From assembly GCF_028858535.1 (NCBI RefSeq), contig NZ_JAPMOU010000020.1, forward strand, positions 1-64,000: 64,000 nt of DNA. The letters are read 5' to 3'. Below are positions 25,901 to 33,872 of this stretch, in pieces (positions within the stretch are counted from its first letter, which is position 1; the number at the start of each line of letters is the position of its first letter). This stretch comes from Spartinivicinus poritis. GTDB lineage: Bacteria > Pseudomonadota > Gammaproteobacteria > Pseudomonadales > Zooshikellaceae. Below the pieces are notes generated by a model, which had not been told where the DNA came from, ran no database searches, and saw only the letters and a list, made by a program, of their open reading frames with translations. Both the position numbers and the translations under genes were made by a program.

Positions 25901-27754
25901 CTGCTATCGGAAAGTTTGGCAGTAGTGGCAGCCTTTAACCATATGCATATTTTTATTGATCCTAACCCATTAATTTCCCAATCATTTAAAGAGCGCCAGC
26001 GGCTGTTTAATTTACCTCGTTCTAGCTGGATGGATTATGATCAGTCATTAATTTCTGCCGGGGGTGGGGTTTTCTCTCGGGATGCCAAGTCGATTAAGAT
26101 CAGCCCTGAAATGAAAGAGCGGTTTGCAATTGATGAAGATCAACTGACGCCTAATGAATTAATTACGGCGCTGTTAAAATCACCCGTCGATTTAATCTGG
26201 AATGGGGGCATTGGTACCTATGTCAAAGCGGCTACTGAATCCCATGCGGATGTAGGGGATCGGGCCAACGATGCATTACGGATTAATGGTAAAGAGCTAC
26301 GCTGCCAAGTTGTGGGTGAGGGTGGTAACTTAGGTCTTACTCAACTGGGCCGGGTTGAATATTGCTTGAGTCAGGGTGCTTCCAATACCGATTTTATTGA
26401 TAATGCGGGTGGCGTCGATTGCTCAGACCATGAAGTCAATATTAAGATCTTGTTGAATGAAGTGGTAAGCAATGGCGATATGACCCTTAAGCAACGAAAC
26501 CAGTTACTTGAGGCAATGACTGATGATGTCGCTGACCTGGTGCTAATGAATAACTACCGTCAGGTGCAGGCTATTTCTCTGGCTCAGCAAGAGGCTACTC
26601 AGGTAATGGATGAAAATAAACGTTTTATTCATTACCTGGAAGCGCAAGGTAAATTAAACCGCGCCATTGAATTTTTACCTGATGATGATGGCTTGGCAGA
26701 ACGAGTAGCAAACAACCAAGGACTTACCCGACCAGAGCTGTCTTTATTAATTTCTTATAGTAAAGCGGACTTGAAAGAAGCGCTGTTAGCTTCCGATGTA
26801 TTGGCTGATGCTTATTTCGCTAGGGAAGTGAATACTGCATTTCCACCGGTGTTAGTGGAAAAGTTTGGTCAGGCGATTGAAAGCCATCGACTAAGAAAAG
26901 AAATTGCTGCCACGCAAATTGCCAATAATTTAATTAATATGATGGGCATTACCTTTGTTCATCGTTTGCAATTATCGACAGGGGCAGAGCCGGCGGATAT
27001 TGCTAAAGCCTTTGTGGTAGCCAGAGATATTTTTGCAATTAATGATTGCTGGCAGCAAATTGAAGCATTAGACCATAAAGTGCCTTCTAGTATTCAGCAG
27101 GAAATGATGGCTGACTTAATTCGCTTGACCCGTCGTGCGACACGTTGGTTAATTCGTATGAAGCGCAAAGAGCTTAATGCAGAAGAATGTGTTGCTCATT
27201 ATGGCCAGCAAATTCGTGAGTTTAGTCAGTTGCTACCTGGTTTATTAGGTAATGGAATGCGTCAGGTATGGCAGGCTAAAACCCAAGAATTAGTCGAAAA
27301 AGGCGTACCAGAAGATTTAGCTGGTTTTGTGGGTGGTTATAAATACCTGTCTTATGGTTTATCTATTGTGAAAGCGGCCGATCAGACCGGTCAGCCATTA
27401 GCTAAAGTGGCGCAAACCTATTTTGCGATTGGCGAGCGTTTGCATTTACATTGGTTTGCGCAAGAGCTAGGCAATTTAGAAGTGTTTAACCATTGGCAAT
27501 CTATGGCTAGAGAAAGTATTCGAGATGAACTTACCTGGCAGCAGCGGGCATTAACAGTAGCTGTATTAAATATGGAAACAGCTGTTGAAAATATCGCTGA
27601 GCGGATTGAGCAGTGGATTAATCAGCATCAGGTATTGGTCGGGCGTTGGGATGCCATGCTGGCGGATCTACGTGGCCAAACCAACTGTGAGCTGGCGATG
27701 TTTACCGTTGCAAACCGAGAGTTAATGGATTTAGCGCAGAGTGGCTCGCGGTAG
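22952..27754 (+). CDS. NAD-dependent glutamate dehydrogenase, large type
   Basis: A 1600-residue protein of the Bac_GDH (about 180 kDa) family, which oxidises glutamate to 2-oxoglutarate and ammonium with NAD and is mainly catabolic. An N-terminal regulatory half with ACT-like segments precedes the catalytic domain, which shows RGGKVARGGLRWSDR, the catalytic-lysine region VGAKGGFAPKRLP, and SVVGVGDMAGDVFGNGM as the nucleotide-binding part. The start ATG at 22952 has GGAG and AAGG-type SD bases before it. It stands alone and ends at a strong hairpin. The sequence is uninterrupted over its full family length. Confidence 0.95.
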   Translation: MGYISADNKTDYLKKLVADVVTHVPANQVDAVTAFTHQFFSIAGFEDLLKFRKSDIVGGTLSFWKFIQQHNPEQPKITIINPDYEHFGWHSTHTVIQIIHQDLPFLVDSIRMRLNRRGTTIHYLQNTVLNSVRDESFKLILQSDQQGSTVKEAVMYLEIDRLEHQRELDELTDELNGVLSDVRLAVADHHAICDKVAVLTDQLASSHPADQVEEEQAFLNWLLSNNFTFLGYEEIEVKGKGKSKKPVAVASSALGLLKSKRVAAHIDCDFLSNKDIISFSKSGLRSSVHRPAYPDYIAVKQFDKAGEVVGEARIMGLYTSPVYSESPRLIPILRQKVQAVIDRSGVEPSSHHGKELAQILEVFPREELFQMQFNQLFETAMGILQIQERRQIRVFIRQDKNCLFYSCLVYVPRDVYSTQLRMKMQAILEQRLGTVDSEFTTYFSESVLARVHFTLRLNPENVLDYNLQTITNEIIQAAYSWEDEFKDTLLEAKGEVEGNHLANLYCSGFQAGYRETFSPRTAVVDVEHCESLSDSHPLTMSFYQSIDDVDNRLRFKVFHQHQPLPLSDLIPIIENLGLRVIGEYPYTVRKSTGESIWIHDFTLLYGQNQPINVQQVNTIFQDAFQHIWFGQAENDGFNRLILGAQLSWRQVSVLRAYARYLKQIRFGLSQPYIEQTLTENIEIARLLVELFEVRFNPELQLGNGQRKEHQQALEHSIYAALDQVSVLNQDRTIRRYVDVINATLRTNFFQPDASGQLKDYISLKFSPTQIPQIPLPCPMFEIFVYSPRVEGVHLRGGKVARGGLRWSDRLEDFRTEVLGLVKAQQVKNAVIVPVGAKGGFAPKRLPTDSREAMLEEGIACYKTFIRALLDVTDNLQEGKVIPPASVVRYDGDDPYLVVAADKGTATFSDIANQLAEEYGFWLGDAFASGGSVGYDHKKMGITARGAWVSVQRHFREKGIDIQKDTISVVGVGDMAGDVFGNGMLLSESLAVVAAFNHMHIFIDPNPLISQSFKERQRLFNLPRSSWMDYDQSLISAGGGVFSRDAKSIKISPEMKERFAIDEDQLTPNELITALLKSPVDLIWNGGIGTYVKAATESHADVGDRANDALRINGKELRCQVVGEGGNLGLTQLGRVEYCLSQGASNTDFIDNAGGVDCSDHEVNIKILLNEVVSNGDMTLKQRNQLLEAMTDDVADLVLMNNYRQVQAISLAQQEATQVMDENKRFIHYLEAQGKLNRAIEFLPDDDGLAERVANNQGLTRPELSLLISYSKADLKEALLASDVLADAYFAREVNTAFPPVLVEKFGQAIESHRLRKEIAATQIANNLINMMGITFVHRLQLSTGAEPADIAKAFVVARDIFAINDCWQQIEALDHKVPSSIQQEMMADLIRLTRRATRWLIRMKRKELNAEECVAHYGQQIREFSQLLPGLLGNGMRQVWQAKTQELVEKGVPEDLAGFVGGYKYLSYGLSIVKAADQTGQPLAKVAQTYFAIGERLHLHWFAQELGNLEVFNHWQSMARESIRDELTWQQRALTVAVLNMETAVENIAERIEQWINQHQVLVGRWDAMLADLRGQTNCELAMFTVANRELMDLAQSGSR

Positions 27755-27790
27755 CATTTAACACACTCCCTCTTAGAAGCCTAGGGAGTT

Positions 27791-27811
27791 CCCCCCTTTG
27801 AAAAAGGGGGG
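27791..27811. terminator. G/C-rich hairpin after the glutamate dehydrogenase gene
   Basis: CCCCCCTTT and AAAGGGGGG pair over nine bases around GAA. The adjacent CTAGGGGGGATTT makes this like a widespread intergenic repeat seen in many proteobacteria, so it may be a REP-type unit used as a terminator. Confidence 0.65.
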
Positions 27812-27866
27812 CTAGGGGGGATTTATAAGGCTGCTAGAGTTTTGGTTATAGGAAACGTTAGTGTCC

Positions 27867-27976
27867 GATATGGAGTAAAGGGTATTCTTCGCCGCTCTTG
27901 AAAGACCATCCCTGGTCTATCAAGAGCTAAAAAGGCATCCTTGCCTTAGCTATAGAATACCCTTTTACCCCATATC
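27867..27976. repeat. Cruciform intergenic element with nested hairpins
   Basis: An outer imperfect inverted repeat (27867-27888 with 27954-27976) encloses two inner hairpins: GCTCTTG-AAAGACC with GGTCTAT-CAAGAGC (27894-27927) and AAGGC/GCCTT (27932-27947). The whole resembles a three-way junction. It could be a non-autonomous mobile repeat or a structured RNA; no coding frame spans it. Confidence 0.65.
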
Positions 27977-28028
27977 CATTAGCTTTAGTGATAATCTCTA
28001 ATGGAGGAGAGGTAAAAAAACACCAAAA

Positions 28029-28250
28029 ATGTCCACCATTACTGTTGAATTAACGATTCCAGCAGACGAATTTCTAGCCTTATACCGCGGCACAGCCCGT
28101 GATGTAGTAGCGACCTCCATAGATGGTCGAACTGTTCGATTCCCAGCCAAAGTCTTACAGCCCTTTGTCACCCAAGCAGGCATTCATGGCCGCTTTAGTA
28201 TTGAGTTTGACCAACACTTCAAGTTTAAAAAAATAACTCAGTTGTCGTAA
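28029..28250 (+). CDS. DUF2835 family small protein
   Basis: A 73-residue protein matching DUF2835: an N-terminal strand, YRGTARDVVATSIDGRTVRF, then PAKVLQPFVTQAGIHGRF and a terminal FKFKKITQL. The family is small, cytoplasmic and of unknown function, found widely in gammaproteobacteria. A strong purine block (GGAGGAGAGG) lies about 18 bases before the ATG, rather far for an SD. An alternative upstream start is not available because the frame closes. The call is good, the function is unknown. Confidence 0.85.
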   Translation: MSTITVELTIPADEFLALYRGTARDVVATSIDGRTVRFPAKVLQPFVTQAGIHGRFSIEFDQHFKFKKITQLS

Positions 28251-28460
28251 CCTAATCTTTTTGTAAAAAGACAGCGACGGGTAAGATTTGTTACTATAGC
28301 TCCCGACAGAAGCCTTGTTCGTTTTACGATAGGCTGTTTATTAGACAGTTGTTTTATTGGGGATGTTAAGGGCGGTAGCGTTCAGTTCATATTAAACTAA
28401 CTGTTCAATATTTCAACTCTTGATGCTTTTGTTTTTTATTATTTAGTTACTGGAAAAAGA

Positions 28461-28793
28461 ATGAAACACATAAATAAGTTGATTGTTGTTGGTTTTTTGT
28501 CACTTTCTAGCAATGTGTTTGCAATACCTACAAGTGATAAACTAATTGATCAAATAGGTATTCAAGGTGCGTCACCAGATGAAATTGTTATTACTAACTT
28601 GGCTGGTTGGGGGGCTGCAGGATGTGAAAAAGCAAGACATGTAGTTTTAGGAGCCTCTGTGAATAATCGACAAGAAATGCTTTCTGTAGCGTTGGCTGCA
28701 AAAATGGCCCAAAAAGTTGTTCGCTTCTATGGTAATTGTGATACCTCAAATGGGGATGATCGATTTAATGCCACTTACATCATAGTTAAGTAA
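28461..28793 (+). CDS. Small secreted protein of unknown function
   Basis: A 110-residue protein with a signal peptide (MKHINKLIVVGFLSLSSNVFA, cut likely after FA). The mature part has two cysteines and the pattern LSVALAAKMAQKVVRFYGNC followed by a terminal strand ATYIIV. I have seen this general layout (helix with LLAAK, then VRxYG-C, then a beta strand) in many small exported proteins from marine bacteria, which have no assigned function; a distant likeness to AB5 toxin binding subunits is possible but unsupported here. A broken relative lies directly downstream. The upstream 200 bases look intergenic. Confidence 0.6.
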   Translation: MKHINKLIVVGFLSLSSNVFAIPTSDKLIDQIGIQGASPDEIVITNLAGWGAAGCEKARHVVLGASVNNRQEMLSVALAAKMAQKVVRFYGNCDTSNGDDRFNATYIIVK

Positions 28794-28800
28794 ATTACGA

Positions 28801-29046
28801 ATAGGTACAACTAAGAACGGTGTTATTGAAAATAATCCTAAATAAATAATGATGGACAAAGGATTGCCAACAAATTGTGAAGGAACTCCATACGGCTGGA
28901 TGCTAATTGAGCAAAAGAAAACAACAATCATTTCCATGGTGCTTGCTGCATGGGCATCACAAAATAAGTCAGGTACTATCTATACCTCCGGTCGCCTTGG
29001 TGATAGTGGATATTATTTAGTCACGCAATTTGATCCAGACAATTAA
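28801..29046 (+). pseudogene. Truncated relative of the upstream small secreted protein
   Basis: The open frame 28849-29046 encodes GTPYGWMLIEQKK, then TIISMVLAAWASQNKSGTIY and GYYLVTQFDP, the same helix-strand layout as the 28461-28793 product. There is no signal peptide. In the same frame upstream, IGTTKNGVIENNPK precedes a TAA at 28843-28845, so the coding sequence seems to continue through a stop and lacks its 5' end. I read it as the remnant of a second copy or relative of the family. A functional cytoplasmic 65-residue form is less likely. Confidence 0.5.
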
Positions 29047-29134
29047 ATTGTAACAGCGAGCGCAACCTTTGGGAAAACCTACAACTTGCTTTGGTTTCCC
29101 TAGGTTGTGGTGTTAAAAAAGAGCGTGTAGAAAA

Positions 29135-29686
29135 TTGAAAATTAGAAGCACAGAAGAATTAGCAAATTATGTCAATCGTGGTAATAAAGTGAAGTACATA
29201 TGTTTTTGGGGGCATCAAAAACATAAAGATGCTGTCTCAAAATCATGCTTTAGCCAGTGGTATGACTCGCCTTTCGAAAAAGAAGGAAACTATTTTCTAA
29301 CAGCTGAGCATTACATGATGTATCGCAAGGCGTTGTTGTTTAATGACGCTAAGGCCGCAGAAAGACTGTTAGCTGCTAGTAATCCAGGAGAAGCTAAAGC
29401 AATAGGGCGTGAAGTTAAAGGTTTTGAGCAATCACTGTGGGATGCTCATCGTTTTGAAATAGTTGTATCTGGTAACTTGGCAAAATTTAGTAGTAACAGC
29501 GATCTTAAAGAATTCTTGCTCAATACAGGTAAACGAGTGCTCGTAGAAGCTAGCCCAGTAGATAAAATATGGGGTATAGGGTTGGCTGAAGAAAATCCAG
29601 CTTGTAAAAATCCTAACTTATGGAAAGGGCTTAATTTATTGGGATTTGCGTTAATGGAGGTTCGCGATCAACTTTTGATAAAATGA
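29135..29686 (+). CDS. NADAR domain protein (YbiA-like N-glycosidase)
   Basis: A 183-residue protein of the NADAR (YbiA) family. Visible family text: ICFWGHQKHKDA near the start, AEHYMMYRKALLF, GREVKGFEQSLWDAHRFEIV and the terminal region VEASPVDKIWGIGLAEENP followed by NLWKGLNLLGFALMEVR. Family members cleave N-glycosidic bonds, in riboflavin biosynthesis intermediates or in ADP-ribosylated guanine; in toxin-antitoxin systems NADAR reverses DarT modification. No DarT gene adjoins here. The start is a TTG with only a weak SD; no better in-frame start exists near it. Confidence 0.85.
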   Translation: MKIRSTEELANYVNRGNKVKYICFWGHQKHKDAVSKSCFSQWYDSPFEKEGNYFLTAEHYMMYRKALLFNDAKAAERLLAASNPGEAKAIGREVKGFEQSLWDAHRFEIVVSGNLAKFSSNSDLKEFLLNTGKRVLVEASPVDKIWGIGLAEENPACKNPNLWKGLNLLGFALMEVRDQLLIK

Positions 29687-29734
29687 GTTGTAGCTAATAA
29701 ACCGTAAATAGAGTTTGTGCTGTTATGGAGTGAT

Positions 29735-30160
29735 ATGGAAAACATATTTATTGAAGAAAGGGCTGTTAGTCTTAAAGGTAATGAATTATTAGAGGTAAAA
29801 AAAGAGCTGGTAAGTTCCTTATCAGAATTTCTATCTCTTAAACTTGAAATTATTAACCCTAAGGATGTTTGTTCTATACATAGTACGGCGATAATGACTA
29901 ATCAAGGATGTTCAGCTTATGAGCTAGCTTGGCAAGGCCTTATCAGTACCACCAATTATAGATCAGATGGTAAACTAGAATATGGTGCTTTTTTATTTCC
30001 TATTATCGGTAATACAAGAGTTAGTGCTTTGAGACTTGATAACCAGCAGCAATATTATGACTATGCTTATCGATATATACGGTTAAAAAATGATGGTAAT
30101 TGGTATGATATAGGGTGGCAAGTTGATGAATTTGAAGAGTTTGAAAATTGGTATGTATAG
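29735..30160 (+). CDS. Protein of unknown function next to NADAR
   Basis: A 141-residue acidic cytoplasmic protein with no recognised family. Notable segments are LLEVKKELVSSLSEFLSLKL near the start, SAYELAWQGLIS, and a C-terminal end rich in acidic and aromatic residues (WQVDEFEEFENWYV). The acidic, tryptophan-rich end recalls immunity-type proteins, but this is only an impression. The frame also opens at a GTG at 29717, but GGAG sits properly before the ATG at 29735. Its stop codon falls at the left edge of a dispersed repeat, so the original 3' end may have been altered by the insertion. Confidence 0.5.
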   Translation: MENIFIEERAVSLKGNELLEVKKELVSSLSEFLSLKLEIINPKDVCSIHSTAIMTNQGCSAYELAWQGLISTTNYRSDGKLEYGAFLFPIIGNTRVSALRLDNQQQYYDYAYRYIRLKNDGNWYDIGWQVDEFEEFENWYV

Positions 30161-30352
30161 CCAAAGCGAATGGTTTTTAGGGGCGGCCGTCGAGCGATGA
30201 AGTCCCATGAGTTTATGTTTTAATAAATGATTGGGGTGAAGGCAGTTAAATGCTCCTGCATAAACTGCATTCCCACCATCCTTGGTGGTCAGCGATGGTA
30301 ACAAAACCCTTGTGCCCTAGGGGTATAAAAATCATTCGAGATGGGTATAGAG
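30155..30352. repeat. Dispersed hairpin repeat, copy 2
   Basis: Shares with copy 1 (14325-14447) the blocks AGCGAATGGTTTTTAGGGGC, CGATGAAG, ATGAGTTTATGTTTT and the right arm AAAAATCATTCGAGA. It is longer because an extra stretch with CCACCATCC/GGTGG lies inside. It separates the unknown gene at 29735 from the methyltransferase gene. Confidence 0.65.
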
Positions 30353-30360
30353 AGGTTACT

Positions 30361-30813
30361 TTGAACCTAGAACTTAAAATTCCCCCTTTGCTATTAATGA
30401 TCATATTTGCAGTGCTCATGTATATAGTTGATACACTTTTTCCCAGTGCTGGATTGACAGGTCATTATCTAGTGGCGCTTGTGTTAGCTATGACTGGTAT
30501 TTTCTTTATTATTGCAGGGGTACTATATTTCTATCAAGCAAAAACGACGGTAAACCCAATCACACCGGAAGATAGCTCCAGCCTGGTTACTCATGGTATC
30601 TATCGTATTACCCGAAGCCCGATGTATGTTGGGTTTGCGATGCTTCTAGTTGGTTGGTCTGTTTTGCTCTCTAATGTATATTCACTGTTATTAGTCTTCG
30701 GATTTATTTGCTATTTAAATCGGTATCAGATTAAGCCAGAAGAGCAGGCGTTGGAAAACTTATTTGGTGAAAAATACCTTGCATATAAAAAGCGTGTCAG
30801 TAGGTGGCTTTAG
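30361..30813 (+). CDS. ICMT/PEMT-like membrane methyltransferase
   Basis: A roughly 150-residue integral membrane protein of the isoprenylcysteine carboxyl methyltransferase-like family. It has four hydrophobic helices and the SAM-binding end: LVTHGIYRITRSPMYVGFAM, then YQIKPEEQALENLFGEKYLAYKKRV as two adjoining parts of the C-terminal motif. The frame opens up to 30250 within the repeat, but AGAGAGG (30349-30355) precedes the TTG at 30361, which gives MNLELKIPP as a natural start. The bacterial substrate is unknown; phospholipid or small-molecule methylation is possible. It ends about 50 bases before the convergent mscS remnant. Confidence 0.8.
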   Translation: MNLELKIPPLLLMIIFAVLMYIVDTLFPSAGLTGHYLVALVLAMTGIFFIIAGVLYFYQAKTTVNPITPEDSSSLVTHGIYRITRSPMYVGFAMLLVGWSVLLSNVYSLLLVFGFICYLNRYQIKPEEQALENLFGEKYLAYKKRVSRWL

Positions 30814-30860
30814 GTAATATTTTGTTGTTTAATATCGATTAAAGAATAGCTTTAAATAAC

Positions 30861-32168
30861 CTATCGCCAATTATCACTCAGTATCCGTACTTCACGCTGG
30901 GGAAATGGTATTTCAATACCATTTTTCTGGAGGGTTTCGAGAATAATTAGTAGTAGATCGCCACCTACTCGATTGCGGCCGTCGTCAATTCCTTCCATCC
31001 AGAATTCAACAAACATATTGATACCAGAGTCACCAAAACTATCGATTTCGCAATCAGGGCGTTCTTCAAAGGGGATATTATCTCCACTGATCACCTGAGG
31101 GTGTTCTGCTTCAGCCGTCTTCACTAGCTCGACCATATGACGGACATCGGTTTTATAGGCAACTGAAAAGTCTACACGGTAACGCTGCTTAGTATTTTTG
31201 TGAGTCCAGTTGGTGAATGAGCTAGTAATAAATTTTTCATTGGGCACGACGATGTCTTTTCCATCGAAGGTTTACAATGTGGTTGAGCGCATATTCAACT
31301 GGGTAACAACACCGGTTCTGCCGTCTTCTAACTCTATATAATCACCGACGGAGACTGAACGATCCAGCAGTATAATGACACCGGAAATAAAATTAGACGC
31401 GATTGCTTGTAGTCCAAAGCCCAAACCAACGCCAACTGCACCACCAAATACTGCCAGAGCTGTAAGGTTAATACCCATCACCTGTAGCATTAGCAGGAAG
31501 ATGATGAAGAAAAGAGCAATTTCGAAAAGTTTGGCCAGCACTTCACGCGTGCGAAAATCTAATGATTGTTGTTTACGGATCAGGGTCTGACCTGTGGAGT
31601 TAGACACTCGTCCCAGCCAAAATAATAGTGAGCCAAAAAGAATAACTCTCACTAAACCGTAGGCTGACAAACTGATATTTCCGACTTTAATAGCAATGGA
31701 CTCAAGCACCAGAATAATATCATCTAAAACACCAACTAAATGTAGGAATAAAATGGGTAGACCAATCCAGCGGAATATCTGTGCTACGAGTTTATGAGTG
31801 ATCACCAAGCTTACGAATGAGTTGTATAGCAACAATATTGCAGCAGTTAAGGCGAGCTGCATTACCCAGCCGTCTTCCAGTATGAGCTGACTGAACTCTA
31901 ACGCCAAGCGCAATAGTAATATTGCAAATAATGGAAATAATAGTTTCCCAAAGCGGAAAAATAGATCATGAATGGGGAAGCTTTCAGGCGGGGTTGGCCT
32001 CTGCTTAAAGATAGGGATTTGTTTGCGAAGTTGGCTGGCAAGCATATAAGCCAGCGTATAGATCAGAATAATTACGGCAATTTCGCTATAGGTTTCAATT
32101 TGCGAGACTGTAGCAATAACGTTATTTAGGGTACTATTGATTAAGGCCAATAAGGCTTCTTGGTTCAT
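30861..32168 (-). pseudogene. MscS-family mechanosensitive channel, interrupted by an in-frame TAA
   Basis: The 5' part (31272-32168) encodes membrane helices and the MscS core up to GDYIELEDGRTGVVTQLNMR and STTL; the 3' part continues in the same frame as TFDGKDIVVPNEKFITSSF and the cytoplasmic beta and alpha/beta domains. The only defect is a TAA at 31272-31274, where relatives usually have a Glu, Arg or Lys codon, for example STTLETFDG. Without it the protein would have 435 residues. The start has AAGGTGG as SD. It lies 69 bases after rimK, which is itself disrupted, so the two probably formed an operon that is now decaying. A sequencing error is possible. Confidence 0.82.
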
Positions 32169-32236
32169 GCCACCTTACCTTTTTTAGTACCCTTATGTAG
32201 AATCCTATTTTTAGTGAATTATCTATCCAATACAGT

Positions 32237-33564
32237 TTATCCTGCTTGCTGATGATGAACCTCTTCGGCAATTTCCAAGGCTTCCTTGGGTAACTTTTTG
32301 GGCTTGGCTTTTTGTTTGCGTTGGTTCTTTATTGGGATCATTGAGCGCATTGACTCCAATTTGCCGAAACACAGCAACTTGTCGTCTGCCTCAAGTTGAC
32401 GACTGGATTTTGGGTTGGGAATGACTTTATTGCCCCGATATAGGGTCAGCACGTTAATATCCTGCTCAGGTAAGCCAGACTCTGATATGGTTTGGCCGAT
32501 ATATTGTGAGCCCTCTGGAATATAAAGTTCACTCACTCCGTAGCCTTTGCTCACGGTTAGGCGTTGGCGTATGTCAATCTCTGGGAAGTCGACCTGGGCA
32601 GATATATAGTCAATAATCGAACCTGCTATATCCAGCTTGGTACAGGTTTCAATTCCCTCCAGACCAGGGGAAGAGTTGACCTCCATTATTTGAGGCCCAT
32701 CGGTGCCTTCAAGCATATCGACACCTGCTACCTGTAATCCCATAATTTGTGCAGCACGAACGGCTGCTTCTTTATACTGGTCATTCAATTCAACCGCTTC
32801 GGTAATTCCGCCACGGTGGACGTTATAGCTAGAAAATCATAAAGTGACATAGTCGATTCGCTCAATAAACAGGCTGTATCTGAGGGTAGAGGCATTCTAT
32901 TTATGCCACATTATAGATTTCCAGCTATACTACGGAATTCCTGTCCTTGAGCGACTCGGCGCATGGCAGCCACAACCTGGTTACCTACAACGAAGGCACG
33001 AATATCCTTACCTTTGCTCTCTGCAACAAATTTTTGCACAAGTACGTTTTGTTTCTGACTCTGTAGTAATTCAATGAGCGCCTCAGCAGATTTAGTGCTT
33101 TCTGCCAATAAGACACCAATGCCTTGAGTACCCTCAATCAGCTTAATAATGACAGGTGCATTACCTACCCGTGAAATGGCTGGCAACACATCCTTTTTAT
33201 CGCGCACATAGTTGGTTTTTGGAATGCCGATGTGATGTCGACTTAGCAGCTGAAGGCTGCGGAGTTTATCCCGTGAGTTAAGGATGCCGTGAGCTGTATT
33301 TGCACAGAAAACGTTCATCTCCTGAAACTGTCGTACAACAGCTGTACCAAAATAGGTGATGGAGGCTCCAATACGTGGAAGTACGGCATCAATGTCACTT
33401 AATTCCCGTTGTTTGTAGTAGAGACTGGGTGAGCCTCTCTCCAGGTCAATCGCAAATTTCAATGTGTTCATCACTTTAACATGATGTCCACGATCCAAAG
33501 CTGATTCTTTCAGTCGACGGGTGCTATAGCATTTGGGCCCACAAGAGAGGATGGCAAGATTCAT
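32237..33564 (-). pseudogene. rimK: RimK-type ATP-grasp ligase with TrkA-C tail, split by a MITE
   Basis: The 5' part starts MNLAILSCGPKCYSTRRLKE and runs through the ATP-grasp domain to RRVAQGQEFRS; the 3' part resumes with [20 protein letters not shown] and contains [20 protein letters not shown] followed by GLEGIE, as in RimK. A C-terminal extension ([19 protein letters not shown]... DKLLCFG) resembles a TrkA-C (RCK_C) domain. Removing the 104-bp insertion restores EFRSNVHRGG and one frame of 407 codons plus stop. RimK adds glutamates to ribosomal protein S6 or makes poly-glutamate; the role of the TrkA-C tail is unknown. A TTG at 33576 opens the frame, but the ATG at 33564 gives the usual beginning. 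Confidence 0.87.
32826..32927. mobile_element. 102-bp MITE with TA target duplication (Tc1/IS630 type)
   Basis: Imperfect terminal inverted repeats of about 27 bases (TAGCTAGAAAATCATAAAGT at the left against TAGCTGGAAATCTATAATGT at the right, read inward) bound the element. TA dinucleotides at 32824-32825 and 32928-32929 are the duplicated target. Excision of the element plus one TA restores the rimK reading frame exactly. It has no coding capacity. Confidence 0.85.
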
Positions 33565-33576
33565 TAAAATATCCAA

Positions 33577-33872
33577 GGTAATTGTTTTCTTTTAAGCCTT
33601 GTATATTCTGCTGAAAATGCAAGCACAACTCCTTAACAATAGGGCTTGTCATCTAACTGTCAACTGGGCAGCAGTTTTAATACCTATTTAAGATATCTTA
33701 CAGACTCAAGCTGTCTTTTAGTAAGCTGGGGATAGAAATTGTTTGCAGATTATACAGCCAATATTGCCTGGTTCTGGTTTTAAATAAATCAATCTTAATG
33801 TAATCTGGCGTCATAAAAATAATGACGCTAGGCTGATTGGCCTATGTGTGGTGTAATAAGTACAAAATATAA
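33577..33872. other. Intergenic region with a small perfect hairpin
   Basis: 296 bases between divergent rimK and hydrolase genes. It holds the hairpin GCGTCAT/ATGACGC at 33808-33828 and otherwise AT-rich sequence that must contain both promoters. I see no gene here. Confidence 0.5.

Noticed and set aside
28461-28793. Assignment of the small secreted protein as an AB5 toxin binding subunit
   Set aside because: Only a loose helix-strand pattern is shared; no catalytic A-subunit gene is adjacent and the length is shorter.
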